This document shows, piece by piece, positions 48,733 through 57,215 of a stretch of 64,000 nucleotides of DNA (the stretch's first letter is position 1; each line of letters begins with the position of its first letter). The notes beneath the pieces were generated by a model that worked only from the letters and a program-made list of their open reading frames with translations, searched no databases and was not told where the DNA came from. The stretch lies in contig DASRHY010000224.1 in assembly GCA_035650275.1 (NCBI GenBank), forward strand, positions 57,803-121,802, in the 5' to 3' direction. This DNA is from DASRHY01 sp035650275. GTDB taxonomy: Bacteria > Actinomycetota > Actinomycetes > Propionibacteriales > Kribbellaceae. The translations under genes and the position numbers were made by a program.

Positions 48733-50027
48733 GGCCACTGCCGTTCATCGGGCCCTTGTGGCGCGGCGTGTCGTCGATCATCGGGCCCTTGTTTCCACGG
48801 CGGGGTGCGGGCCGGGCTCCGCGGCCGGCGGTCCGGGACTTGCTGGACGAGGCGCTGGCAGGCGTCGCGGCCCGCCCGACCCGGCTGGTGCTTACCACGC
48901 TCGGCACTGTGCTCGGCATCGCCGCACTGGTCGGCACCCTCGGGCTCGGTCAGACCGCGTCGGGCCAGATCACCCAGCGGTTCGACCTGGCCGCCGTCAC
49001 CCGGGTCGCCGTACAACCCGGCGAGCGCGACGCCGGCGAGGAGATGCAGGCGGTGACTCAGCTGCCGTGGGACGCGCCCGCCCGGGTCCGGCGGCTGAAC
49101 GGTGTCGAAGCGGCCGGCACCTTCAGCCGCCTGGACGTCGGGAACGACCTGGTGCGCAGCGTCGCGGTGGTCGACCCGCGCGGCGACGACGCGTTCCAGC
49201 TCGCCGTGATCGCGGCCTCGTCCGGGCTGTTCGACGCGGTCCGCGGCGAGCTGCGCACCGGGCGGTACTTCGACGACGGGCACGACCGGCGCGGCGACCG
49301 GGTCGTCGTGCTCGGCAAGAACGCCGCCGCCCGGCTCGGCATCAACCGGATCGACGCGCAGCCGGCGGTGTTCCTCGGCGACCAGCCGTACACGGTGATC
49401 GGGATCCTCGACAGCGTCGCCAACCGGGCCGAGCTGCTCGACGCGGTGATCATGCCCAACGGCGCCGCGCGCACCGCCTACGACCTGCAGTCGCCCGCCG
49501 AGCTCGAGATCCGCACCGCGGTCGGCGCCGCCCAGCTGATCGCCCGGCAGGCGCCGGTAGCGATCGACCCGAACGAGCCGACCGCACTGCAGGTCGACGC
49601 GCCGCCGGCACCGGGCCAGGTCCGCCGCGACGTCGAGGCCGATGTGAACGCGTTGTTCCTGCTCCTCGGCGGCGTCGCGCTGCTCGTCGGCGGTCTCGGG
49701 ATCGCGAACGTCACGCTGCTCTCGGTCCTGGAACGTATCTCGGAGATCGGCCTGCGCCGCGCTCTCGGCGCCGCCCGCCGGCACATCGCCGCGCAGTTCC
49801 TGGTGGAGAGCGTGGTCATCGGTTTCCTCGGCGGCCTGCTCGGTACGACGGCCGGCGTACTGCTCACGGTCACCGTCTCCGCCGCCCGCGACTGGACCCC
49901 GCTGCTCGACATCCGCCTCGTCGTCATGGCCCCGCTGCTCGGTGCCGTCATCGGCCTGGCCGCCGGCACCTACCCCGCCTGGAAGGCCTCCGCGATCGAA
50001 CCGATCGCCGCCCTACGTGGCAGCTGA
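48726..50027 (+). CDS. ABC transporter permease (MacB/FtsX type)
   Basis: Permease of 433 aa. TM1 at about 55-78 (LVLTTLGTVLGIAALVGTLGLGQT), a MacB-type extracytoplasmic domain (about 80-300) and three C-terminal TM helices including LLLGGVALLVGGLGIANVTLLSVLERISEIGLRRALGAARRHIAAQFLVES. The GTG at 48726 overlaps the ATPase stop. Unusually, residues about 5-23 (FIGPLWRGVSSIIGPL) are encoded by the 51-bp repeat element copy 3. The only later start in the repeat is a GTG at 48768. Confidence 0.93.
   Translation: MVRPLPFIGPLWRGVSSIIGPLFPRRGAGRAPRPAVRDLLDEALAGVAARPTRLVLTTLGTVLGIAALVGTLGLGQTASGQITQRFDLAAVTRVAVQPGERDAGEEMQAVTQLPWDAPARVRRLNGVEAAGTFSRLDVGNDLVRSVAVVDPRGDDAFQLAVIAASSGLFDAVRGELRTGRYFDDGHDRRGDRVVVLGKNAAARLGINRIDAQPAVFLGDQPYTVIGILDSVANRAELLDAVIMPNGAARTAYDLQSPAELEIRTAVGAAQLIARQAPVAIDPNEPTALQVDAPPAPGQVRRDVEADVNALFLLLGGVALLVGGLGIANVTLLSVLERISEIGLRRALGAARRHIAAQFLVESVVIGFLGGLLGTTAGVLLTVTVSAARDWTPLLDIRLVVMAPLLGAVIGLAAGTYPAWKASAIEPIAALRGS
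48743..48793 (+). repeat. 51-bp repeat family, copy 3 (coding)
   Basis: GTTCATCGGGCCCTTGTG at 48743-48760 is identical to copy 1, and a related 18-mer follows at 48776-48793, with the same 15-bp spacer. Unlike the other copies it lies inside a frame, supplying the N-terminus of the ABC permease. Confidence 0.9.
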
Positions 50028-50080
50028 CCCGCCACCGAGTTCCCCTTTCCCTTCCTCTCTTGCGGGTCGTCGGTCACTTG

Positions 50081-52807
50081 TCACTCAGCTGTGGACCGTG
50101 AGCTTGACATCCGCATGGGCACCTGAAGCTCCTCGAGCTCGGCGCGGCCCTCGGCGACACCGTCGGGCGTCAGCAGCAGGGTGCAGGCCCGCTCGAACCG
50201 GGCGTCGATGCGCTCGAAGGCGTCCACCGCCGACCGGACGGCGTCCAGATCGCCGGTGGCACGGCCGGCGGCGCGGCTGAGGCACGCGGCGGCCCAGTCG
50301 TTCTCGGCGCCGGCCGGCGCGGCGGCCGCGAGCCGATCGGCGGCGTCCGGCAGGCCGGCCACCACCGCGAGCTCCGCCCCGGCCGCCCGGGCATAGGGCG
50401 CCCACCAGTACTCCGGGAACTCCGCGAAGGCCCGCGAGACCAGTGCGCCGGCACCCTTCGCGGACCCGGCGTGCACGGCGACCCGGGCCTGTGCGAACAC
50501 CGCGGAGGCGGCGAGCGACGGTGCCGTCGAAGGTCCAGCGGTCCGCCCCATCTCGAGTGCCCGGGCCTGCCACTCGTCGAACGATCCGTCGTCGCGCAGT
50601 CCGTGCACCAGCGCCGCCGCGGCCAGTGCGGACGCCATCCACTCCATCGGCGGCGACCCGGCCTGCTGCCAGCGGTTCCACAGCGTGTCGGCCTCTTCCA
50701 GGCACGCGTCGAACCGACCGGTCAGGGCGTAGACCCTGATCAGCCGGGGCAGCGAGATGTACGCATGGTCCCCGACCGGGTCGTCCGTGAGCCCGGCACG
50801 CGCGACGGACAGCGCCGCCGGCAGATCCCCGGTCGCGATCGCGGTGGTGGACGCGACCCAGTAGGCGTCGATGATCTCGGACGCCGCGTACGGCTCGTGC
50901 CGGGGCAGCGGGCCGGTCAGCCGCATCCGTTCCAGGGCGTAGGACCGAGCCTCGCGCAGCCGCCCGGCGTTCCCGACGGCAATGCCGAGCGCGTCCAGGG
51001 CACCCGCGATCAGGACCGGGTCACCGGTCAGCCGGGCCGCATCAACGGCCTGCTGCGCCAGCGTCGCATCGGCACCGAGCCGGCGTTCGCCGTGCTCCCA
51101 TGCCTTCGCGGTGGCCAGCAGGGCCGCGACGTGCGGATCCGCCGGTACGACCTCGGCCGCCGCTGCCTCCGACATGAGTCGCGCGGTTCGATCAGCGGGC
51201 ACCGCGAACATCGGCCCGGCCGGGTATCGGTTGATCGCGATCACCGCGGACGCCAGCATCGCCGCCCGTACGTTGCCATCGGCAACCGCCCGGTCAGCGG
51301 CGTCGAGCAGCAGCCGGACGGTGGTCTGGCCGTCGGAGACCGCGAGGGCGGCATCCGCGGCCGACCGTAGATCGCGGGCCGCCGCCACCCCGTCCTCTGC
51401 CCGGTCCGCCGCCGACCGGTAGTGGCCGACCGCCTCGACGAACCCGCGGCGGGCGAAGGTTAGGTGCCCCAGTGAGCGCGCCAACCGGTGCGCGGTCGGG
51501 TCGGGCGCCGCCGCCGTACCGGTCAGCGCCGCGCGCAGATCGCCGACCACCGCGTCGTACGACGCCTGCCAGCCGGAGCCGTCGACCTGGTTCTCCAGCG
51601 CGCCGGCCGTACTGGCGGCCCAGTGCAGATGTCGGTCCCGGGCGGTCGTCAACTCGTCATCGGTCAGCCGGGACAGCGCGAACTCCCGGATCGTCTCCAG
51701 CAGCTGCCAGCGGGACCCGCGACGTACCACCAGGCTCTTGTCGGTGAGCCGCCCGAGCAGATCCGCGACCTCACCGCGGGCCAGGTCGGGACTGGTCGCG
51801 CAGGCCGCGTCCAGGTCGAAGCCACCGACGTACACGGCGAGCCGCCGGAACAACAGCCGCTCGTCGTCCTCGAGCAGCTCGTGGCTCCAGCCGATCACCG
51901 CACCCAGCGACTGGTGCCGCGGATCCGCGCCGCGCCCGCCGGCCAGCAGCCGGAGCCGGTCGTCGAGCGCGGTCCGCAGCCCGTTCAGCCCGAGCGAGCC
52001 GGTCCGGGCCGCGGCGAGCTCGATCGCCAGCGGCATCCCGTCGAGCCGTGCGCAAACGCCGGCGAGGTCGTCCGGGTCCGCGGCGAAGGACGGATCGACG
52101 GCCAGCGCCCGGTCCGCGAACAGCTCGACCGCGTCGGAGTCGGCGTCCAGCGGCGGCAGCAGCACGGTCTGCTCGCCCGGTACGCCGAGTCGTTCCCGGC
52201 TGGTCGCCAGCACCGTCGCCTCGGGGCAGGCGGTGAGCAGTCGTTCGACCAGCGCGGCGACCTCCTCGACCACGTGCTCGCAGTTGTCCAGCACCAGCAG
52301 CGACCGGCCGGCCCGCAACCGGTCGACCAGCGCCTGCTCCAGCGTCTGCGGCGGCCGCTCGGTCACCCCGAACGCGGCCGCCACCGCCCGGGTGACGAGC
52401 CCGTCCCGGACCGGGACCAGGTCGACGAACGCCCCCGGTGCGGAGAGCTCCGCGGCCACCACGGCGGCCAGCCGGGTCTTGCCCATCCCGCCAGGGCCGA
52501 GCAGCGTCACCAGCCGCGCCTGCCCCAGCGCGTCAAGCACGGCCGTCGACTCGGCCGTCCGACCGACGAACGTGGTCCGGCTGGCGGGCAGTCCGGCCAT
52601 CCCCGGGGCGCGACGGGACCCAGCCAGATCGGCGAGTTCGCGCCGGTCCGCGACGCCGTACTTGCGCAGCAACGACGACACGTGGCTCTCCACGGTGCGC
52701 ACCGAGATGTGCAGCGCGCGGGCGATCTGCGCGTTCGAGCGATGATCCGCGAGCGCGTCCAGCACCTCGGCCTCACGCGCCGACACCTCCACCTGACCCA
52801 CCGACAC
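50081..52807 (-). CDS. STAND-type ATPase regulator with N-terminal LuxR HTH
   Basis: Regulator of 908 aa. A LuxR/GerE HTH is at the N-terminus (about 7-62, VSAREAEVLDALADHRSNAQIARALHISVRTVESHVSSLLRKYGV), whereas LAL-type proteins usually carry it at the C-terminus. An NB-ARC-like ATPase follows (VTLLGPGGMGKTRLAAVVAAEL Walker A; LLVLDNCEHVV Walker B; ATSRERLG). A winged-helix segment and a long helical TPR-like region (about 400-880) with many Ala-rich pairs complete it. It probably controls the divergent DoxX and FAD oxidoreductase genes. The 53-bp gap downstream to the ABC permease stop has no gene. Confidence 0.9.
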   Translation of the reverse strand: MSVGQVEVSAREAEVLDALADHRSNAQIARALHISVRTVESHVSSLLRKYGVADRRELADLAGSRRAPGMAGLPASRTTFVGRTAESTAVLDALGQARLVTLLGPGGMGKTRLAAVVAAELSAPGAFVDLVPVRDGLVTRAVAAAFGVTERPPQTLEQALVDRLRAGRSLLVLDNCEHVVEEVAALVERLLTACPEATVLATSRERLGVPGEQTVLLPPLDADSDAVELFADRALAVDPSFAADPDDLAGVCARLDGMPLAIELAAARTGSLGLNGLRTALDDRLRLLAGGRGADPRHQSLGAVIGWSHELLEDDERLLFRRLAVYVGGFDLDAACATSPDLARGEVADLLGRLTDKSLVVRRGSRWQLLETIREFALSRLTDDELTTARDRHLHWAASTAGALENQVDGSGWQASYDAVVGDLRAALTGTAAAPDPTAHRLARSLGHLTFARRGFVEAVGHYRSAADRAEDGVAAARDLRSAADAALAVSDGQTTVRLLLDAADRAVADGNVRAAMLASAVIAINRYPAGPMFAVPADRTARLMSEAAAAEVVPADPHVAALLATAKAWEHGERRLGADATLAQQAVDAARLTGDPVLIAGALDALGIAVGNAGRLREARSYALERMRLTGPLPRHEPYAASEIIDAYWVASTTAIATGDLPAALSVARAGLTDDPVGDHAYISLPRLIRVYALTGRFDACLEEADTLWNRWQQAGSPPMEWMASALAAAALVHGLRDDGSFDEWQARALEMGRTAGPSTAPSLAASAVFAQARVAVHAGSAKGAGALVSRAFAEFPEYWWAPYARAAGAELAVVAGLPDAADRLAAAAPAGAENDWAAACLSRAAGRATGDLDAVRSAVDAFERIDARFERACTLLLTPDGVAEGRAELEELQVPMRMSSSRSTAE

Positions 52808-52930
52808 ATCATGGCCGATCCGTGCCGGTTCCGTGGTGGTTCCGTGCTTGGCACGGATGTCGGCAGCGGGTGCTCGGCGGGACCGTCGTCGTACCAGAAC
52901 GACGAAGCCAGAAACGACGAGGAGGACATG

Positions 52931-53332
52931 ATGAGCGGTACGACGATCACGGTGCGGCGGGTCCGGCCGGCAACGGTCGGCCTGTGGGTGGTACAGGTGC
53001 TGCTGGCGTCGCAGTTCGCGTCGGCCGGGGTGATGAAGCTGTCCGGCAGCCCGGTGATGGTGGACATGTTCGCCGAGATCGGCGCCGGCCAGTGGTTCCG
53101 GTACCTGGTCGGCGCGCTCGAGCTCGCCGGGGCGATCGGCCTGCTGGTGCCGCGGCTGTGCGGCCTGGCCGCGCTCGGGCTGGTCGGGCTGATGACCGGT
53201 GCGGTTGTCACGAACGTGTTCGTGCTGGACGAGTCGCCGGCGATGGCGGCTGCCTTCCTGCTGGTCGCCGCGCTGGTCGCGTGGTTCCGGCGCGCGGCGA
53301 CCCGCGAGCTGGTCCGCAACGCGGTGCGGTGA
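52931..53332 (+). CDS. DoxX family membrane protein
   Basis: Protein of 133 aa with four TM helices: ATVGLWVVQVLLASQFASAGVMKLSG (DoxX start), WFRYLVGALELAGAIGLLVP, LAALGLVGLMTGAVVTNVFVL and AMAAAFLLVAALVAWFRRA. The GAGGAGG Shine-Dalgarno favours ATG 52931 over the adjacent ATG 52928. DoxX-like proteins associate with redox enzymes; the FAD oxidoreductase follows after 1 base. Confidence 0.88.
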   Translation: MSGTTITVRRVRPATVGLWVVQVLLASQFASAGVMKLSGSPVMVDMFAEIGAGQWFRYLVGALELAGAIGLLVPRLCGLAALGLVGLMTGAVVTNVFVLDESPAMAAAFLLVAALVAWFRRAATRELVRNAVR

Positions 53333-53333
53333 G

Positions 53334-54656
53334 ATGACCGAGCTGATGATCCGCGGCTTCGACGGACAGCTGGTGCGGCCGGGCGACGACGGGTACGACG
53401 CCGGCCGGGCGGTGTGGAACGCGATCGTGGACCGGCGGCCGGCGCTGATCGCGCGGTGCGCCAGTGCCGCGGACGTGGTGGCGGCGGTGCGCTACGGGCG
53501 GGAGACCGGCCTGGAGATCGGCGTGCGCTGCGGCGGGCACAGCTTCCTCGGCCTGCCGGTCGTGGAGGGCGGTCTGCTGATCGACCTGTCCGGGCTGTCG
53601 TCGGTCCGGGTCGACCCGGGCAGCCGGCGGGCCTGGGTCGGCGGTGGCGCACTGCTCGGCGCACTGGACGTGGCCGCGCAGCGGTACGGGCTGGCCACCA
53701 CCGCGGGCAACGTGTCGCACACCGGTGTCGGTGGCCTGACGCTCGGCGGCGGCATCGGCTGGCTGGCGCGGCTGCACGGGCTGAGCTGCGACAACGTGGC
53801 GTCGTACGAGCTGGTCACCGCCGACGGCGACGTGCTGCGGGTCAGCGAGACCGAGCACCCCGATCTGTTCTGGGGCCTGCGCGGCGGTGGCGGGAACGTC
53901 GGCGTGGTCACCGAGTTCGAGTTCCGGCTGCACCCGGTCGGTACCCGCGCCCTGGTCGCGGACGTGTTCTACCGGCTGGACGACGCCGGTACGGCGCTGC
54001 GCGGCTGGCGCGACCTGTTCGAGGACACGCCCCGCCAGGCCACCCCGGTGGCACGGATCGGGCGGCGGGACGAGTTCGACGGCCGGCCGGTGGCGAGCAT
54101 CGGGTACGTCTGGGTGGGCGACCCGGACGAGGGCCGCCGACTGCTGGCGTCATACTCGGACATCGGCCGGCCGATCAACACGCGGGTCCGCGAGCTCAGC
54201 TACCTGGACCTGCAGACCGGTGACGACGAGGCCGAGGGTCACGCGATGCGCCGATACTGCAAGGGCCGCTACCTGCGCGAGCTGCCGGATGCCGCCATCG
54301 ACGCATTCCTTGCCTGGGGCAACGACCCGTACCGGCCGGGTGCTCGGCTGACGCTGAACGGCGGTGCGATCGCGGACGTTCCCGACGAGGAGTCGGCGTA
54401 CAGCCACCGCGACGCGCTGGTCGAGTTCACCACCGCGGCGGGCTGGACCGACCCGGCCGAGGACGAGGCCCGGGTCGCCGCCGCTCGCCGGTACGCGGCC
54501 GGTCTCGAGCCGTACACCAGCGGTGCCTACGTGAACACGATCGCCGACGAGGACGACGACGCCGTCCGCCAGGCGTACTCGACCGACAAGCTGGCCCGCC
54601 TCCACCACCTCAAGTGCACCTACGACCCCACCAACCTCTTCCACCGCACCCTCTGA
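53334..54656 (+). CDS. FAD-binding oxidoreductase (berberine bridge enzyme-like)
   Basis: PCMH-type flavoenzyme of 440 aa. The FAD domain has EIGVRCGGHSFLGLPVVEGGLLIDLSGLSSV, where the His in GGHSF should bind FAD covalently. The second covalent-site Cys of bicovalent BBE enzymes is replaced: the loop reads GNVSHTGVGGLTLGGGIG. C-terminal BBE domain ends with ...HHLKCTYDPTNLFHRTL, including the conserved YDPxNxF. Likely an oligosaccharide/alcohol oxidase or dehydrogenase. Probably co-transcribed with DoxX. Confidence 0.9.
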   Translation: MTELMIRGFDGQLVRPGDDGYDAGRAVWNAIVDRRPALIARCASAADVVAAVRYGRETGLEIGVRCGGHSFLGLPVVEGGLLIDLSGLSSVRVDPGSRRAWVGGGALLGALDVAAQRYGLATTAGNVSHTGVGGLTLGGGIGWLARLHGLSCDNVASYELVTADGDVLRVSETEHPDLFWGLRGGGGNVGVVTEFEFRLHPVGTRALVADVFYRLDDAGTALRGWRDLFEDTPRQATPVARIGRRDEFDGRPVASIGYVWVGDPDEGRRLLASYSDIGRPINTRVRELSYLDLQTGDDEAEGHAMRRYCKGRYLRELPDAAIDAFLAWGNDPYRPGARLTLNGGAIADVPDEESAYSHRDALVEFTTAAGWTDPAEDEARVAAARRYAAGLEPYTSGAYVNTIADEDDDAVRQAYSTDKLARLHHLKCTYDPTNLFHRTL

Positions 54657-54688
54657 TGCATCGTTCGTCAGTCCGGCCCCTCGAGGGC

Positions 54689-55972
54689 TCAGCGGGTGGC
54701 GGCGATCGCGCGCACGCCGCGGGTCGCGAGCGCGTACCCGACCGCCGTAGCGGCGAAGCCGAACACGACGAATGCCAGCACGCCGTACGACTTCCCGTCG
54801 TCCGGCAGGATCAGCGCCGCGAGCGCGGCCGCCGACACCTGCGCGACGTTGAAGATCATGTCGTAGATCGAGAACACCCGGCCGCGGTACACGTCGTCGA
54901 TGTTGGTCTGCACCAGGGTGTCGACGCTGATCTTCACGCCCTGTGCCGCGAATCCTGTGACGAACCCGGCGACCAGCAGCGCCGGCTGCGTGTACAGCCC
55001 GCCCGGCATCGCGGTCGCCAGCGCCGACACCGCGAACAGCAGCGCCACCCAGTGGTGCAGCCCGATGGTCCGGGTCGCCCACGGCGTCACCAGCGCGGCG
55101 GCGAACAATCCGGCGCCGATCAGGCCGGTGGCCAGCGCCAGCGCCGCGAACGCGTCGTCCAGCCGGTCGGCGGAGTAGAAGTAGTTCCGGTACAGCAGGA
55201 TCATCCCGACCGTCACCAGGCCGAAGAAGAACCGCAGCGAGCCGATCGCGATCAGTCCGACCAGCGCCTGCCGCCGGTGGCGCAGGTGCCGCGCGCCGGC
55301 GACCAGTCCGGCGACGATGCTGCCGATGGCCTCCCAGAAGCCCGGCGCCGGGCCGGCCAGGTCCGGGCCGAGCTGCCGGCGGCCGAGCCGGAGCGCGAGC
55401 AGCGCCGAGCAGGTGTAGATCGCCGAGGTAGTGAACAGCACCACCAGGTCGGAGTCCCCGACCAGCTTGATCAGCGCGCCGAGGCCTCCGCCGACGATGA
55501 ACGCCGCGGTACCGCTGGTCGGCGTCACCGCGTTCGCCATCACCAGCTCGTCGGGGTCCACCACGTGCGGCAGCCCCGCGGACAGCCCGGACAGCAGGAA
55601 CCGGTTCACCCCGAGGGTGAGCAGCACCAGCGCGTAGAACCCGGGACCGGCGTTGCCGGCGGCAACGACCGCGGCCACCGCGAGGACCAGCGCGGCCCGG
55701 GTGAGGTTGGCGGCGTACAGGATCTGGCGGCGCGACCAGCGGTCCAGCAGGACGCCGGTGAACGGGCCGAGGATCGAGTACGGCAGCAGCGCGACCGCGA
55801 ACAGCCCGGCGATCGCCGCCGCGTCGGGTGCGCGCTCGGGGGAGAACAGCACGTACGACGCGAGCGCGACCTGGAAGACGCCGTCGCCGAGCTGGGAGGT
55901 CAGCCGGACGGCGAACAGCCGGCGGAAGTCTCCCCGCCGCAACAGTCTCCCGAGATCCCGCACATACTGCAC
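54689..55972 (-). CDS. MFS transporter
   Basis: Major facilitator of 427 aa with 12 predicted TM helices. The loop after TM2 reads FTGVLLDRWSRRQILYAANLTRA, a variant of the MFS A-motif DRxxRR. Central loop is short. Starts at a GTG (VQYVRDLGRLLRRGDFRRLFAVR). Related to MFS drug-exporter/macrolide-type families (FFGLVTVGMILLYRNYF). No local regulator except the MerR remnant; a hairpin lies 20 bp upstream. Confidence 0.92.
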   Translation of the reverse strand: MQYVRDLGRLLRRGDFRRLFAVRLTSQLGDGVFQVALASYVLFSPERAPDAAAIAGLFAVALLPYSILGPFTGVLLDRWSRRQILYAANLTRAALVLAVAAVVAAGNAGPGFYALVLLTLGVNRFLLSGLSAGLPHVVDPDELVMANAVTPTSGTAAFIVGGGLGALIKLVGDSDLVVLFTTSAIYTCSALLALRLGRRQLGPDLAGPAPGFWEAIGSIVAGLVAGARHLRHRRQALVGLIAIGSLRFFFGLVTVGMILLYRNYFYSADRLDDAFAALALATGLIGAGLFAAALVTPWATRTIGLHHWVALLFAVSALATAMPGGLYTQPALLVAGFVTGFAAQGVKISVDTLVQTNIDDVYRGRVFSIYDMIFNVAQVSAAALAALILPDDGKSYGVLAFVVFGFAATAVGYALATRGVRAIAATR

Positions 55973-55991
55973 CCGGTCAGCCTAAGCGCCT

Positions 55992-56053
55992 CGAGTGTGT
56001 TCACGAATCGCCATGTGACAGCGCTCTCCCATGGCGATTCGTGAACACACTCG
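55992..56053. repeat. Perfect 24-bp inverted repeat
   Basis: Arms at 55992-56015 and 56030-56053 are perfect reverse complements of 24 bases (arm contains GAGTGTGTTCACGAATCGCC), separated by 14 bases. It lies between the MFS GTG and a truncated MerR-like frame, and can form a very stable hairpin. It could be a mobile palindromic (REP/MITE-like) element or an operator for a large protein. Confidence 0.95.
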
Positions 56054-56208
56054 GGGCCGCCACCGCCGAGGTCGCCGCACTGCCAGAGGGCGACGCCGTC
56101 CGCGCGGTGGAGCGGGCCGTGGTGTTCACGGCCCTCGCCGAACCGGTCCTGCTGGCGATGCGCCGGCTGGCCCAGGAGCACGCCTCGGCCCAGCGCTACG
56201 GCCGCTAG
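56053..56208 (+). pseudogene. C-terminal remnant of a MerR-family regulator gene
   Basis: Frame of about 52 residues ending AVVFTALAEPVLLAMRRLAQEHASAQRYGR. It aligns with the last 50 residues of the MerR protein encoded at 61269-61898 (VVVGTLLGESVLAALRLLAQENASARLLGG). The N-terminal HTH is missing: similarity begins at the edge of the 24-bp inverted repeat. A GTG at 56041 inside the repeat could in principle start a 55-aa protein. Most likely a truncated regulator once divergent to the MFS gene. Confidence 0.7.
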
Positions 56209-57140
56209 ACCCCAGCGGTCCGGGCCGCCTGGCGTTCGAGCATCCGTTCACGCTGCTCGACGAAGCGGGATGCCTGCGCGTCGAGATCGGTCATGAACTC
56301 GCCGAGCTCGTCCCGCGCCCTGGCACCGTCACCGGACAGGTCGTCGCGCTCGAACACCTTCCACATCCGCAGGATCGGCGCGACCACCTCGTCGTGGTGC
56401 AGCCGCAGGTCGTAGATCCCGGCCTTGGCGATCGTCACCGAGTTGCGGACGAAGCCCTCCATCGTTGCCCCGGGCATCGAGAAGTCCCGGACCTCGTTCG
56501 TGACCGCGCGCATGGTCTCGTTGGGCGCCGACTCGAACGCCGCCGCGACCAGATTGCGGTAGAAGATCATGTGCAGGTTCTCGTCGGTGGCGATCCGGGC
56601 CAGCAGCTGGTCGGCGATCGGGCACCCGGTAGCCTTGCCGGTGTTGCGGTGCGAGACCCGGGTGGCGAGCTCCTGGAAGCTGACATAGGCGATCGCCTCC
56701 AGCATGGTCTTGTCGACCTGGTGACCCATCGTCATGTGCGCCATCCGTGCCTGCTCCAGCTCGACCGGGTCCACGCCCCGGGTGACGACCAGGTAGTCGC
56801 GCAGGGCGATCCCGTGCCGTCCTTCCTCCGCGGTCCAGCGCCCCACCCAGGTACCCCAGGGACCGTCCAGCCCGAACTGCACCGCGATCTCTCGGTGGTA
56901 GGACGGCAGGTTGTCCTCGGTGAGCAGGTTCGTGATCATCGCGACCTTGGCGACCGGGTCGAGCCGGGACTGCTCCGGTGACCAGTCCTCGCCGCCGAGG
57001 AAGGCGAAGTCCCGTCCCTCGCTCCACGGAACGTAGTCGTGCGGGTTCCAGTCCTTCGTGATCGCCAGGTGCCGATCGAGGTTCTGCTCGACCACGGGCT
57101 CCAGCTCGTGCAGCAGGTTCGTGACCAGTCGGTCAGACAT
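56205..57140 (-). CDS. Acyl-ACP desaturase (ferritin-like)
   Basis: Soluble di-iron acyl-[ACP] desaturase of 311 aa (ATG 57140, GGAAGGAA upstream). It has the di-iron motifs WTAEEGRHGIALRDYL (EExxH) and ATDENLHMIFYRN (DExxH), plus upstream Glu residues and the KDWNPHDYVPW and YVSFQELATRVSHRNTGK segments. It introduces a double bond into acyl chains with ferredoxin as donor, as DesA1/2 in mycobacteria. Divergent from a thioesterase across a 35-bp palindromic operator. Confidence 0.94.
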   Translation of the reverse strand: MSDRLVTNLLHELEPVVEQNLDRHLAITKDWNPHDYVPWSEGRDFAFLGGEDWSPEQSRLDPVAKVAMITNLLTEDNLPSYHREIAVQFGLDGPWGTWVGRWTAEEGRHGIALRDYLVVTRGVDPVELEQARMAHMTMGHQVDKTMLEAIAYVSFQELATRVSHRNTGKATGCPIADQLLARIATDENLHMIFYRNLVAAAFESAPNETMRAVTNEVRDFSMPGATMEGFVRNSVTIAKAGIYDLRLHHDEVVAPILRMWKVFERDDLSGDGARARDELGEFMTDLDAQASRFVEQRERMLERQAARTAGV

Positions 57141-57174
57141 GGCGGTTCCTTCCTCAGGTCGGATACCTCCGTCT

Positions 57175-57209
57175 ACCCTACGGCACCGTAGGTTACGGTG
57201 CCGTAGGGT
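57175..57209. promoter_or_regulatory. 35-bp operator between desaturase and thioesterase
   Basis: Perfect inverted repeat with 16-bp arms (57175-57190 ACCCTACGGCACCGTA and its complement at 57194-57209) separated by GGT. Each half also contains a smaller palindrome (CTACGG-CA-CCGTAG). The outermost TAGGGT on each strand can serve as a -10 element, so the bound repressor would block both promoters. TetR-type regulator likely; none encoded in this immediate neighbourhood. Confidence 0.75.
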
Positions 57210-57215
57210 GTACCG

